Shown: positions 8,729 to 16,429 of the stretch, piece after piece
Layout: each line of letters opens with the position of its first letter
How positions within the stretch are numbered: the stretch's first letter is position 1
Source: Chryseobacterium angstadtii
GTDB taxonomy: Bacteria > Bacteroidota > Bacteroidia > Flavobacteriales > Weeksellaceae
Length of the DNA: 64,000 bases
Assembly: GCF_001045465.1 (NCBI RefSeq)
Contig: NZ_LFND01000009.1
Location: 1 to 64,000, forward strand
Direction: 5' to 3'
Notes under the pieces: generated by a model
The model's database searches: none
Seen by the model: the letters and a program-made list of their open reading frames with translations, nothing else
What the model was told of the DNA's origin: nothing
Position numbers and translations under genes: made by a program

Positions 8729-9016
8729 ATGAAAATATACCTTACAGCCATTATCAAAGCCAAAGAAGAATACAGAGACGAAGTTCTTGAAACGCTTCAG
8801 AATATGGTACAGCAAACCCGGAAAGAAGACGCCTCCGAGCTCTACAGCCTTCACCAGGGAATTGAAGACAAAAACCAGTTTATCTTCTATGAAATCTGGA
8901 AAAGTGAAGAAGGACTGGCACAGCATAACCAGCAGCCTTATATCCAGGCTTTTGGCGCTATTGTTGATGAAAAACTACAGGAAAAACCACAAATCTACAC
9001 CACTCATATTCTTTAA
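8729..9016 (+). CDS. Putative quinol monooxygenase, antibiotic biosynthesis monooxygenase (ABM) domain
   Basis: A 95-residue ABM-domain protein of the YgiN type, a cofactor-free dimeric ferredoxin-like fold associated with quinol oxidation. The start at 8729 (MKIYLTAIIKAKEE) gives the usual family length; any longer reading would run into the upstream gene. It has the conserved FYEIWKSEEGLAQHNQQPYI segment in the second half. Together with the MdaB-like protein it resembles the E. coli mdaB-ygiN pair, which supports a quinone redox role. Confidence 0.88.
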   Translation: MKIYLTAIIKAKEEYRDEVLETLQNMVQQTRKEDASELYSLHQGIEDKNQFIFYEIWKSEEGLAQHNQQPYIQAFGAIVDEKLQEKPQIYTTHIL

Positions 9017-9017
9017 C

Positions 9018-9770
9018 ATGAAAAAATTAGCCCTATTATTTTTAAGTCTGTTTGCTATAGGACTTATCCAGGCACAACACCAAAAATCCAAACCTATGAA
9101 AAAGAAAATTTTATTTGTAGTCACAAGCCATGATAAAAAAGGAAATACCGGAGAAGATACCGGTTATTATCTGGGTGAAGTTTCCCATCCCTGGGAAGTT
9201 CTTCACAATGCAGGATATGAAATTGATTTTGTAAGCCCAAAAGGCGGAACTCCTCCGGTAGATGGATTCGACTTAAAAGATCCTGTGAACAAAGAGTTTT
9301 GGGAAAATAAAGAATACAAAAATAAAATAGATCACTCATTCCAGCCGTCTCAGGTAGATCCAAAAAATTATACCGCTATTTTCTATGCAGGAGGCCACGG
9401 AGCCATGTGGGATCTGGCTGATAATACGGAATTGGCCAATATTGCTTCAAAAATTTATGAAAACGGAGGTATTGTTGCCGGAGTATGCCACGGTCCGGCG
9501 GGACTTGTCAACATTAAGCTTAACAATGGTACCTATTTAGTAGACGGCAAAAAAATCAATGCCTTTACCAATGAAGAAGAAGCCGAAGTAAAATTAACCA
9601 ATGTAGTTCCTTTCCTTCTGGAAGATAAACTGAAAGAAAGAGGAGCGAAATTTGAAAAATCAGGACTTTGGAAAAATCATGTGGTAACGGACCAAAGAGT
9701 CATTACCGGGCAAAATCCGCAGTCTGCAAAAAGTGTGGGAGAAGCCATTTTAAAGGAGCTCAGTAAATAA
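9018..9770 (+). CDS. Exported DJ-1/PfpI-family (type 1 glutamine amidotransferase-like) protein
   Basis: A 250-residue DJ-1/PfpI protein of the Hsp31-like branch. The nucleophile is Cys157 in AGVCHGPAG, followed by His158. The start at 9018, one base after the preceding stop, gives an N-terminal signal peptide (KKLALLFLSLFAIGLIQAQ), so it is predicted to be exported. Most family members are cytosolic glyoxalases, chaperones or deglycases. It is the last gene of the 7214-9770 operon and is followed directly by the repeat array. Confidence 0.87.
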   Translation: MKKLALLFLSLFAIGLIQAQHQKSKPMKKKILFVVTSHDKKGNTGEDTGYYLGEVSHPWEVLHNAGYEIDFVSPKGGTPPVDGFDLKDPVNKEFWENKEYKNKIDHSFQPSQVDPKNYTAIFYAGGHGAMWDLADNTELANIASKIYENGGIVAGVCHGPAGLVNIKLNNGTYLVDGKKINAFTNEEEAEVKLTNVVPFLLEDKLKERGAKFEKSGLWKNHVVTDQRVITGQNPQSAKSVGEAILKELSK

Positions 9771-9778
9771 TTTTTTTT

Positions 9779-10235
9779 AACCACAAAAGTCACAAAAGCT
9801 TTTAACACCTTAGTTTTTTAAGATGAAAAATTCATGTATAAAAAGCTCACATAAGTTCTTAAAAAATCAAAGATTATTTACCGGATAATTACCCACAAAC
9901 ATCTGTGAAAATCTGTGCAATCTGTGGTCAAAAAATATCAACCACAAAAGGCACAAAAGCTTTCAATACTTTAGTTTTTTAAGATAAAAACTTAATGTAT
10001 AAAAAGTTCACATAAGTTCTTAAAAAATCAAAGATTATTTACAGGATAACTACCCATAAACATCTGTGAAAATCTGTGGTCAAAAAATATCAACCACAAA
10101 AGGCACAAAAGCTTTCAATACTTTAGTTTTTAAGATGAAAACTTCATGTATAGAAAGTTCACATAAGTTCTTAAAAAATCAAAGATTATTTACTGAACAT
10201 AAACATCTGTGAAAATCCGTGGTCAAAAAAATATC
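9779..10235 (+). repeat. Tandem array of three ~150-bp repeat units
   Basis: Three head-to-tail units: 9779-9939 (161 bp), 9940-10091 (152 bp) and 10092-10235 (144 bp). Each begins AACCACAAAA, contains CACATAAGTTCTTAAAAAAT and CAAAGATTATTTAC, and ends with the words ATCTGTG..TGTGGTCAAAAAATATC. Unit 1 keeps an extra TGCAATC word; unit 3 has lost several bases. An inverted copy is at 1-174. The array fills the space between the DJ-1-like and aldo/keto reductase genes, and no convincing ORF lies in it. Confidence 0.9.
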
Positions 10236-10256
10236 AACAAACATTCAAAACAAAAA

Positions 10257-11243
10257 ATGGAATACAGAAAATTAGGAAATACAGAACTGGAACTGTCTGC
10301 AATTACTCATGGAGCATTTGCTATCGGAGGAAATATGTGGGGCGGCAATGAAAAAGAAGATTCTATCAATTCAATTCACGCTTCTTTAGATCATGGTGTA
10401 ACCTCCATTGATACCGCTCCGTTTTATGGATTCGGACTTAGTGAGGAGATGATAGGAGAAGCCATTAAAGGGAAAGACCGTTCAAAAATTCAGTTATTAA
10501 CCAAATTCGGTTTGGTTTGGGACGGCAGCAATAACGGAAAAGGAGAATTCTTCTTTGATGCTGAAGATGAAGGTAAAATTCTTCCGGTTTATAAATATGC
10601 GTCAAAAGCAAATGTCATCAAGGAAGTGGAAGAAAGTCTAAAAAGGCTGGGAACAGATTATATTGATCTTTTACAGCTGCACTGGCCGGACAGCACTACT
10701 CCAGTCTGCGAAACAATGGAAGCAATGGAACTACTTATTCAGCAGGGAAAAATTCGTGCAGCGGGAGTCAGTAATTACTCGGTTCCGCAGATGCAGGAAG
10801 GTAACAGAACACTCCATCTGGCCAGCAATCAGGTTGCTTACAGTATGCTGAACCGTTCTATTGAAACTGATCTGGTTCCTTACTCAGTGGAACACAATTC
10901 AGGAATAATTGTGTACAGTCCTATGGAAAGAGGTTTATTAACAGGTAAATACTTCAAAGAAGGCCAATTAAGGGACAATGATCACAGAAACGGATATTTT
11001 TCTCAGTTTGATTTAAATAAAGTAAAAACATTCCTTGAAAAAATAGAACCTGTTGCTCAGGAAAAAGGAGCTACTCTTTCACAACTGGTATTGAAATGGA
11101 CTGCCATACAACCGGGAATTACAGTCGTTCTGGCCGGAGCAAGAAATGCACAGCAGGCCATTGAAAATGCCAAAGCAATGGCGATTGAAATTTCTCAGAA
11201 CGAATTAGATTTCATTCATTCTGAATTATCAAAACTTGGTTAG
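10257..11243 (+). CDS. Aldo/keto reductase
   Basis: A 328-residue aldo/keto reductase of the general-stress/YajO-like branch. Tetrad: Asp52 and Tyr57 (IDTAPFYGFG), Lys83 (LLTKFG) and His142 (LLQLHWPD). The start at 10257 (MEYRKLGNTELELS) matches the usual family beginning; an in-frame upstream start would begin inside the repeat array. A bidirectional terminator follows. Substrate unknown. Confidence 0.92.
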   Translation: MEYRKLGNTELELSAITHGAFAIGGNMWGGNEKEDSINSIHASLDHGVTSIDTAPFYGFGLSEEMIGEAIKGKDRSKIQLLTKFGLVWDGSNNGKGEFFFDAEDEGKILPVYKYASKANVIKEVEESLKRLGTDYIDLLQLHWPDSTTPVCETMEAMELLIQQGKIRAAGVSNYSVPQMQEGNRTLHLASNQVAYSMLNRSIETDLVPYSVEHNSGIIVYSPMERGLLTGKYFKEGQLRDNDHRNGYFSQFDLNKVKTFLEKIEPVAQEKGATLSQLVLKWTAIQPGITVVLAGARNAQQAIENAKAMAIEISQNELDFIHSELSKLG

Positions 11244-11288
11244 GATATCTTGCGTCATTACAAACAAATCATCAATTTCTCAATCAAC

Positions 11289-11323
11289 AAAAAGAGCTCT
11301 TCATAAACTGAGGAGCTCTTTTT
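11289..11323. terminator. Bidirectional terminator
   Basis: AAAAAGAGCTC and GAGCTCTTTTT form a perfect 11-bp stem between the convergent aldo/keto reductase and AhpD-like genes. Confidence 0.85.
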
Positions 11324-11346
11324 AGTAAACAAGTTTAAACAGAAAA

Positions 11347-11790
11347 CTATTTGGCAATAGGCAGATGCGTACTTACCGCAATTCTGTTCCATGCATTAAT
11401 CGTTACAATCGCCATAATGATCTGTGCGATCTGTGCATCATCAAAGAACTGTTTTGCTTTCTGGAAAGTTTCTTCCGTAAGTCCGTTGTGGCTGATCAGC
11501 GTGATCTCTTCCGTCATAGCCAAAAGTGCCTGTTCTTCTTCTGTAAAAAACTCCTTCGCTTCTCTCCATCCTTCAAGAATAAAGATTCTCTGAGTGGTTT
11601 CTCCATATTTAAGAGCATCTTTTGTGTGCATATCAAGACAGAAAGCACATTTATTGATCTGTGAAGCTCTGATTTTGATTAATTCCTTTTGAATGTGGTT
11701 TAATGAAATGGTCTGAAGATATCCTTCCAATCCCATCATAGCTTTGTAAGCAGCTGAATCTACTGTGGCAATATTTAATCTTGCGCTCAT
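11347..11790 (-). CDS. Carboxymuconolactone decarboxylase family protein (AhpD-like)
   Basis: A 147-residue CMD-domain protein with the AhpD-type redox motif CxxCxxxH: Cys48, Cys51 and His55 in KCAFCLDMHT. Such proteins act as alkylhydroperoxidase or thiol-disulfide components. The gene starts 4 bp after the DoxX stop and is the last of a three-gene minus-strand operon headed by the Crp/Fnr regulator. That grouping (regulator, DoxX, AhpD-like) is a common oxidative or thiol stress arrangement. Confidence 0.9.
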   Translation of the reverse strand: MSARLNIATVDSAAYKAMMGLEGYLQTISLNHIQKELIKIRASQINKCAFCLDMHTKDALKYGETTQRIFILEGWREAKEFFTEEEQALLAMTEEITLISHNGLTEETFQKAKQFFDDAQIAQIIMAIVTINAWNRIAVSTHLPIAK

Positions 11791-11794
11791 ACTA

Positions 11795-12229
11795 TTATTT
11801 ATTTTTGTTGGTTAAATGATCGATACTAAAAAAATACTTCGACTGAATGGCCAGCAAAAATGCTCCTGCACTTCCTACCCAAACAGAATAATCCAATGGA
11901 GCCTTCACTCCTAATGCCATAGTCATAGACAAAGCAAAGATCAGGAGAAGAAATCCCGCTCCGTAAGCTCCAATTCTGGTTTTCCAGCCCACAAGAAGCA
12001 TCAGAGGAAAAAGTATTTCAAAAAAAGTTGCCATATAGGCGGAAAATATACTTAAACCCTCAGGAAGAAAAAAAGTAAGTTTTCGGGTATAAATTTCAAA
12101 ATTCTCCCAATTTCCCCAGGCGGCATCTTTTCCCCAGAAACCGAATCTGTCTGCCACTGCGGAAAGCATAGTCACAGAAATGGCAAGTCTTAAAAATAAT
12201 TGTGGAAACTGAACATTTTTATCTGTCAT
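11795..12229 (-). CDS. DoxX family membrane protein
   Basis: A DoxX-like integral membrane protein of 144 residues from ATG 12229 (MTDKNVQFPQLFLRLAISVT); a longer in-frame start at 12250 adds seven poorly fitting residues. Four hydrophobic helices are visible, with the family's RLAISVTMLSAVADRFG start and FFEILFPLMLLVGWKTR in the middle. It is coupled to the AhpD-like gene, in line with proposed membrane oxidoreductase complexes of DoxX proteins. Biochemical role unproven. Confidence 0.85.
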   Translation of the reverse strand: MTDKNVQFPQLFLRLAISVTMLSAVADRFGFWGKDAAWGNWENFEIYTRKLTFFLPEGLSIFSAYMATFFEILFPLMLLVGWKTRIGAYGAGFLLLIFALSMTMALGVKAPLDYSVWVGSAGAFLLAIQSKYFFSIDHLTNKNK

Positions 12230-12292
12230 GATACTGGTTTTTAATAACATGACAAATCTCCGACTTTTAAACTGTAAAAATCTTAAACTGGT

Positions 12293-12865
12293 TTAAGAAC
12301 GTAATTTCGCTCTTATTTCACTCAGATATTCCGGGGTAAGATTTAAGAAGGAAGCAATTAAATACTGAGGAATTCTTTGAATAAACCAGGGATACAACGT
12401 ACTGAAATGTACATACAACTCTTCTCTTGACATTTCATACAGATAGCGGATCCGTCTTTCCGAAGCGGCATAAGCCCGCTGATAAATCATTCTGAAATAC
12501 CTTTCCATAACCGGATGTTTCTGCAATAAAAGCTCCTGCTGCTGAAGATCAATCACAAGAACCGTGGAGCGTTCTACCGCCTGAATACAGAAATCTGACC
12601 GGATCTCTCTTTCGTAAGCAAAAGTATCCGTAATCCACCAGTTTTCTATTGCGAATTCGGTAGTCTGCTCTGCTCCTTTTTCATTCACAAAAAACTTTCT
12701 CAGACAGCCTTCGGAAACGAAGTACATACATCTGCAGATTTCTCCGCTCAGCATCAGACTCTGCTTTTTTTTCACTTCTATCTCTCTGAAAAAAGAAAAT
12801 ATGGAAGTGAATTCTTCATCGGTAACCTTAATAAATTTATCTAAATGTGCTTTAAAACTATCCAT
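12293..12865 (-). CDS. Crp/Fnr family transcriptional regulator
   Basis: A 190-residue cyclic-nucleotide-binding-fold regulator. Residues 20-110 form the cupin-like effector domain (MLSGEICRCMYFVSEGCLRKFF). The C-terminal HTH ends with YLIASFLNLTPEYLSEIRAK, typical of Bacteroidota Crp proteins lacking a clear cAMP phosphate-binding cassette. It heads the operon with the DoxX and AhpD-like genes and is divergent from the DUF1304 gene (65 bp apart), so it could control either side. Confidence 0.88.
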   Translation of the reverse strand: MDSFKAHLDKFIKVTDEEFTSIFSFFREIEVKKKQSLMLSGEICRCMYFVSEGCLRKFFVNEKGAEQTTEFAIENWWITDTFAYEREIRSDFCIQAVERSTVLVIDLQQQELLLQKHPVMERYFRMIYQRAYAASERRIRYLYEMSREELYVHFSTLYPWFIQRIPQYLIASFLNLTPEYLSEIRAKLRS

Positions 12866-12930
12866 ATTTGCGATTGAATACCCAAACTTAACTTTATTTT
12901 TTTAGTTTTACAATTACAAAATAGTAAATC

Positions 12931-13296
12931 ATGGAACTTGTTGCTAAAATTCTCATTGCCCTTGTTGCACTGGAACATATTTATATCCTGTGGATGGAAA
13001 TGTTCGCCTGGGAAACCAAAGGAAAAGAAGTATTCAAAGCTGCATTGCCGGCGGAAATGTTTAAACCTACAAAAGGTCTTGCTGCCAATCAGGGACTTTA
13101 TAACGGATTCCTTGCGGCAGGACTCATCTGGTCTTTTTTTATAGAAGATCCGAAATGGCAGACCAATGTTTCACTGTTTTTCCTGAGCTGTGTGGCTATA
13201 GCCGGAATTTACGGAGCGATTTCTGCAACTAAGAAAATATTTTTTGTACAGGCATTGCCCGCAATATTTGCTATTATTGCTGTGCTTTTGAAATAA
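12931..13296 (+). CDS. DUF1304 family membrane protein
   Basis: A 121-residue membrane protein matching the DUF1304 pattern: an N-terminal helix with LVALEHIYILWMEMFAWET, a short loop with KPTKGLAANQGLYNGFLAAG, then two or three more hydrophobic helices. Function of the family is unknown. It is divergent from the Crp/Fnr gene, so co-regulation with the DoxX/AhpD-like operon is plausible. Confidence 0.9.
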   Translation: MELVAKILIALVALEHIYILWMEMFAWETKGKEVFKAALPAEMFKPTKGLAANQGLYNGFLAAGLIWSFFIEDPKWQTNVSLFFLSCVAIAGIYGAISATKKIFFVQALPAIFAIIAVLLK

Positions 13297-13329
13297 TTTT
13301 ATATTTCCCCATTCATCAACGCTCAATAT

Positions 13330-13794
13330 ATGGGATTCGAATTAATAGATTATAAAAATAAAGGATTTCAAACTTCTGATATTTTTATGCAGCTGGCTAT
13401 ATATTATATTAACGAAGAGTTTAAAAAGGAACAGTATATCTTTACGAATAAACATTCCCTTGAAGAATATCACAAAAGTGTAATAAACGGTCAAATGGCG
13501 GGTTGGTTTGCTTTCCTCTGGGATTTATATATAGCCAACGCTTCAGAAGAAGAGACCATGATTCAAATTCTTCAGGCTGTAAAAACCATTATTCATCACA
13601 AAGAAAATTATATTTCTGTAAACGAATTACAAGCTATCCCAACAGCAGACGGAGATTTTAAAATATTTTACAGAAAACCTTTCCAAACGGCAGAGTTGAT
13701 CCGTATACTGGATGCTTTAATACAAATGCTTCAGGGAACCTGGAATGATACCAACTACGATATGGATATTAATTACCGATATTCAATAGATTAA
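13330..13794 (+). CDS. Conserved hypothetical protein
   Basis: I do not recognise this 154-residue soluble protein. It is acidic and aromatic-rich, has no signal peptide or membrane segment, and looks mostly helical (IFMQLAIYYINEEF, ELIRILDALIQMLQ). It starts 33 bp after DUF1304 on the same strand, so it may be co-transcribed. Normal codon use and a 154-codon open frame support a real gene. Confidence 0.7.
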   Translation: MGFELIDYKNKGFQTSDIFMQLAIYYINEEFKKEQYIFTNKHSLEEYHKSVINGQMAGWFAFLWDLYIANASEEETMIQILQAVKTIIHHKENYISVNELQAIPTADGDFKIFYRKPFQTAELIRILDALIQMLQGTWNDTNYDMDINYRYSID

Positions 13795-13827
13795 AAAAAG
13801 GGACCTCCCAGATTATATTTCTTGAAG

Positions 13828-13865
13828 AAAAGAAGTAGACCCAAAAATCTTTCAATTTTTTAATC
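13828..13865 (+). repeat. Left arm of a perfect 38-bp inverted repeat
   Basis: This arm begins AAAAGAAGTAGACCCAAAAA and ends CAATTTTTTAATC. Its exact reverse complement is at 15847-15884. The two arms enclose the HxlR, oxidoreductase and cupin genes. Confidence 0.9.
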
Positions 13866-13891
13866 TTTCAACCTTTCATTTTTTTAAGTCC

Positions 13892-14269
13892 CTAACTCAT
13901 CGACTCCCTAACCTTCTCCCTATGAATAATCCCCCATTTCACAAGGGTTTCCGTCACCGGAAAAACTGATTTTCCGTACTCTGTCACCGCATAAGTTACT
14001 GTGATTGGCTTTGTATCCTGAATAGTTCTTGTGATGAGAAGATTGATTTCCAGCTCTTTCAGTTCTTTGCTGAGCATTTTTGCAGAAATTCCTGTAATGC
14101 CGCGCTGCAATTTTTTGAAATGGATTTGCTGATCGGTTCTGTTTGTCAGATACCGGATAATCATCAATTTCCATTTTCCGCCCAAAACATCAAGACTGTC
14201 CCGCATAGCAAACAATTCTTCCGTACAGCTTGCTTCTCTTTCCACTCCGTTTTCTATAATTTTAGCCAT
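13892..14269 (-). CDS. HxlR-family transcriptional regulator
   Basis: A 125-residue winged-helix HxlR (MarR-like) regulator from ATG 14269 (MAKIIENGVEREASCTEELF). It contains the family LDVLGGKWKLMIIRYL core and the recognition region GITGISAKMLSKELKELE. Cys15 precedes the helix as in redox or electrophile-sensing HxlR proteins such as YodB and HypR. A start at 14299 is possible, but it would place the palindromic operator at 14284-14307 inside the coding region, so 14269 is preferred. It is divergent from the oxidoreductase it probably controls. Confidence 0.88.
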   Translation of the reverse strand: MAKIIENGVEREASCTEELFAMRDSLDVLGGKWKLMIIRYLTNRTDQQIHFKKLQRGITGISAKMLSKELKELEINLLITRTIQDTKPITVTYAVTEYGKSVFPVTETLVKWGIIHREKVRESMS

Positions 14270-14283
14270 AATAGTTTCATTAA

Positions 14284-14343
14284 GGTAACTGGTTACCAAT
14301 TGTTAACTAGTAGCAAATATAAACTATTCCCGTTTTACATTTG
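14284..14343. promoter_or_regulatory. Divergent hxlR/oxidoreductase control region with palindromic operator
   Basis: GGTAACTGGTTACC (14284-14297) is a perfect dyad, followed by a further half-site GTTAAC at 14302-14307. The minus-strand -7 box TATATTTG lies at 14314-14321 (read as CAAATATA on the plus strand), so the operator sits at the start of hxlR transcription. The plus-strand -7 box TACATTTG (14336-14343) serves the oxidoreductase gene. Neither has a good -33 element, consistent with a regulated pair. HxlR autoregulation is inferred. Confidence 0.6.
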
Positions 14344-14360
14344 TCTATCAAATTATTCTT

Positions 14361-15350
14361 ATGAAAGCGATTGTATTAAACGAAAATTTCCGGCTTGAAG
14401 AAGCCGTGATTGAAAAGCCCCAACCCAAAAAACATGAAGTTGTAATCCAAATAAAAGCCAGTGGATTCAATCCAATTGATTATCAAATGATTGAAAATGA
14501 ACTGGAACGTAAACTCATCAGTTCTCCTGTTCTAGGGCGTGAGTTATCAGGAATCATTGTTGAAAAAGGGAAAGATGCCCATCAGTTCAGTATCGGAGAC
14601 GAAGTGTACTCCGGTAGTGGATCTATGGGAAGTAGCGGCACTTACACCGAATATATTTCCGTACCTGAAGCTATTGTTGCCCGCAAACCTAAACATATTC
14701 CTTTTGAACAGGCGGCAGCTATTCCTTCTGCAGGTCTTACCGCACTTCAAACCGTCCGGCGTTTAAAACTGAATCATGACAATAGCGTTCTGGTAACCGG
14801 AGCAGCGGGTGGAGTTGGTTCTTTTGTTATTAAATTTTTAATAGCCGGTCATTTTCAAAATATTACCGCTACGGTAGGAAGTGAAGAAAACAGACAGATT
14901 CTCCTCGGATTGGGTTTAAAGGAGCATCAGATTATTAATTATAAGCAGGAAAATCTTGCGGCAGCCCTTTTAAATGCTAATAATAATCAGCCTTTTGATT
15001 TTGGAATTGATCTCGTAGGAAATTACATGTCGGAAATTACAGCAGATGTCCTAAAAATCAATGGAACCTATGCGGATGTCACCGCACTTATCACGAAAAA
15101 TGCTCATGAAATTCTTTTTAATAAAGGAACCGTGATTATGAATATTTCCAATTATTCCTACAGCATGAACAAAGATTATTCCTACTATAAAGGAAGCTTG
15201 GAGGAAATTTCGAAGCTTATTGAGGCCGGGACCATTACTGCGCCAAATTATAGAACAATAGGAGATCTTTCTCTCGAAACAGTTCTAAAAGCCCATTCTA
15301 TACTTAAAAACAATCAGACCCAGGGTCATAAATTAATCATGAAACATTAA
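14361..15350 (+). CDS. Zinc-binding-type alcohol dehydrogenase/quinone oxidoreductase (MDR superfamily)
   Basis: A 329-residue medium-chain dehydrogenase/reductase of the quinone-oxidoreductase branch. It has an N-terminal GroES-like domain (ASGFNPIDYQMIENE, LGRELSGIIVEKG) and a Rossmann domain with VTGAAGGVGSFV near residues 144-155. The zinc-ligand cysteines of true alcohol dehydrogenases are not evident, so NADPH:quinone/enone reduction is more likely. Divergent HxlR control and a downstream cupin gene suggest an electrophile- or quinone-induced pair. Confidence 0.87.
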   Translation: MKAIVLNENFRLEEAVIEKPQPKKHEVVIQIKASGFNPIDYQMIENELERKLISSPVLGRELSGIIVEKGKDAHQFSIGDEVYSGSGSMGSSGTYTEYISVPEAIVARKPKHIPFEQAAAIPSAGLTALQTVRRLKLNHDNSVLVTGAAGGVGSFVIKFLIAGHFQNITATVGSEENRQILLGLGLKEHQIINYKQENLAAALLNANNNQPFDFGIDLVGNYMSEITADVLKINGTYADVTALITKNAHEILFNKGTVIMNISNYSYSMNKDYSYYKGSLEEISKLIEAGTITAPNYRTIGDLSLETVLKAHSILKNNQTQGHKLIMKH

Positions 15351-15358
15351 TATACTCT

Positions 15359-15832
15359 ATGAATACAATACCCAGACGCATCGTCACCGGAACTAAAAAT
15401 GGAAAATCGGTTATTGTGGAAGATCAGCCAACAGAAAATGTTGTGGAACATCTTCCGGGCTTAATCATTTCAGACATCTGGAATACAAAAACAATGCCTG
15501 CAGAGCTTGATTTCGAAACCAGAATTCCCAATACCGGATTTCCTCAGACTCCCCAAAATGGCACCTATTTTCGTTATGTAGTGATCCCGCCGGATAAAGA
15601 ACTCGGTGTCGAATTCAAACCCGGAGAACCACACCCAATGATGCACCAGACCCAAACGCTGGATTACATTATTATCCTGTCTGGAGAGCTGTATCTGATT
15701 ATGGAAGAAGGAGAAACCCTTTTAAAACCGGGGGATATTGTTATTCAAAGAGGAACCAACCATGCATGGAGCAACCGCTCGAATGAACCGTGTATTCAGC
15801 TGGCGGTGCTTATTGATGCTAATGGCGGATGA
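15359..15832 (+). CDS. Cupin-domain protein
   Basis: A 157-residue single-cupin protein, 8 bp after the oxidoreductase. The first cupin motif is partly conserved around HPMMHQTQTLDYIIILSGEL and the second is LKPGDIVIQRGTNHAWSNRS, giving several His and a Glu for metal binding. This resembles the cupin_2 proteins paired with HxlR-regulated oxidoreductases. Its enzymatic role is not known; it may be a small dioxygenase or a ligand-binding protein. Confidence 0.85.
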   Translation: MNTIPRRIVTGTKNGKSVIVEDQPTENVVEHLPGLIISDIWNTKTMPAELDFETRIPNTGFPQTPQNGTYFRYVVIPPDKELGVEFKPGEPHPMMHQTQTLDYIIILSGELYLIMEEGETLLKPGDIVIQRGTNHAWSNRSNEPCIQLAVLIDANGG

Positions 15833-15846
15833 TTGAAAGATTAAAG

Positions 15847-15884
15847 GATTAAAAAATTGAAAGATTTTTGGGTCTACTTCTTTT
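15847..15884 (-). repeat. Right arm of the perfect 38-bp inverted repeat
   Basis: Exact reverse complement of 13828-13865. It begins GATTAAAAAATTGAAAG, 14 bp after the cupin stop. Similar but imperfect flanking text continues on both sides. Confidence 0.9.
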
Positions 15885-15967
15885 TGTGAAAGGATCAAAA
15901 TCCGCTTGATCTGAATAATCTGCGAGAGTTTTTTATATAAGCTGCATAAACGCAAGAAAGACATCAA

Positions 15968-16429
15968 CTATAAAGCGGAAATCTCCAAAAGTTTCCGCTT
16001 CATGAGTTCAGGTGTTACCATTCCTTCATGGTAATATACCAGTTTCTGGTCCTTATCCAGAACAATCCACAAAGGATAAACCGGCTGATTTTTATTTTTA
16101 GACAAAGCCAGTGCTAATTCATGAATTCCCGAGCTTCCGTTGGACATATATCCAAAATCCCGGCCCTGAAAATGAATTTTCTCTTTCGTTTTTTCCGCTT
16201 CGAAATTGACCATATAAAAATGTTCATTAATCAGATCAACTGTTTCCCTGTCTTTATTCAGCGCATGCTTTTCCATTTTACAAACCGAGCACCAGTCCGT
16301 ATAGAGATGGATAATAATAGGTTTCGGATCTTTTTTCATAGAGCTTTCAAGATCAGAAAAAGTGCCTGTCTTCATCTGAGACAGATAAAAACAGGGCACT
16401 AACATTAAAAATAAAATAAAAGTTTTCAT
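15968..16429 (-). CDS. Exported thioredoxin-family protein
   Basis: A 153-residue protein with a signal peptide (residues 1-17, FILFLMLVPCFYLSQ) and a thioredoxin-fold active site WCSVCK, with Cys47 and Cys50. It resembles Bacteroidota periplasmic thiol-disulfide proteins of the DsbD C-domain/thioredoxin-like group. Its start overlaps the receptor stop (ATGA), so translation is coupled to the TonB receptor. The receptor plug carries an identical CSVC motif, hinting at a redox relation between the two. Confidence 0.87.
   Translation of the reverse strand: MKTFILFLMLVPCFYLSQMKTGTFSDLESSMKKDPKPIIIHLYTDWCSVCKMEKHALNKDRETVDLINEHFYMVNFEAEKTKEKIHFQGRDFGYMSNGSSGIHELALALSKNKNQPVYPLWIVLDKDQKLVYYHEGMVTPELMKRKLLEISAL

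Noticed and set aside
8787..9017. Long N-terminal extension of the DJ-1/PfpI protein
   Set aside because: It overlaps the monooxygenase gene in another frame; ATG 9018 gives a proper signal peptide.
9779..10235. CRISPR array
   Set aside because: Units are about 150 bp with no short constant repeat and no unique spacers, and there are no cas genes.
10209..10256. 16-codon extension of the aldo/keto reductase
   Set aside because: It lies in the third repeat unit and is absent from the family; ATG 10257 fits.
11347..12865. Prophage or plasmid origin of the Crp/DoxX/AhpD block
   Set aside because: All genes are ordinary chromosomal stress genes and no integrase or att site is visible.
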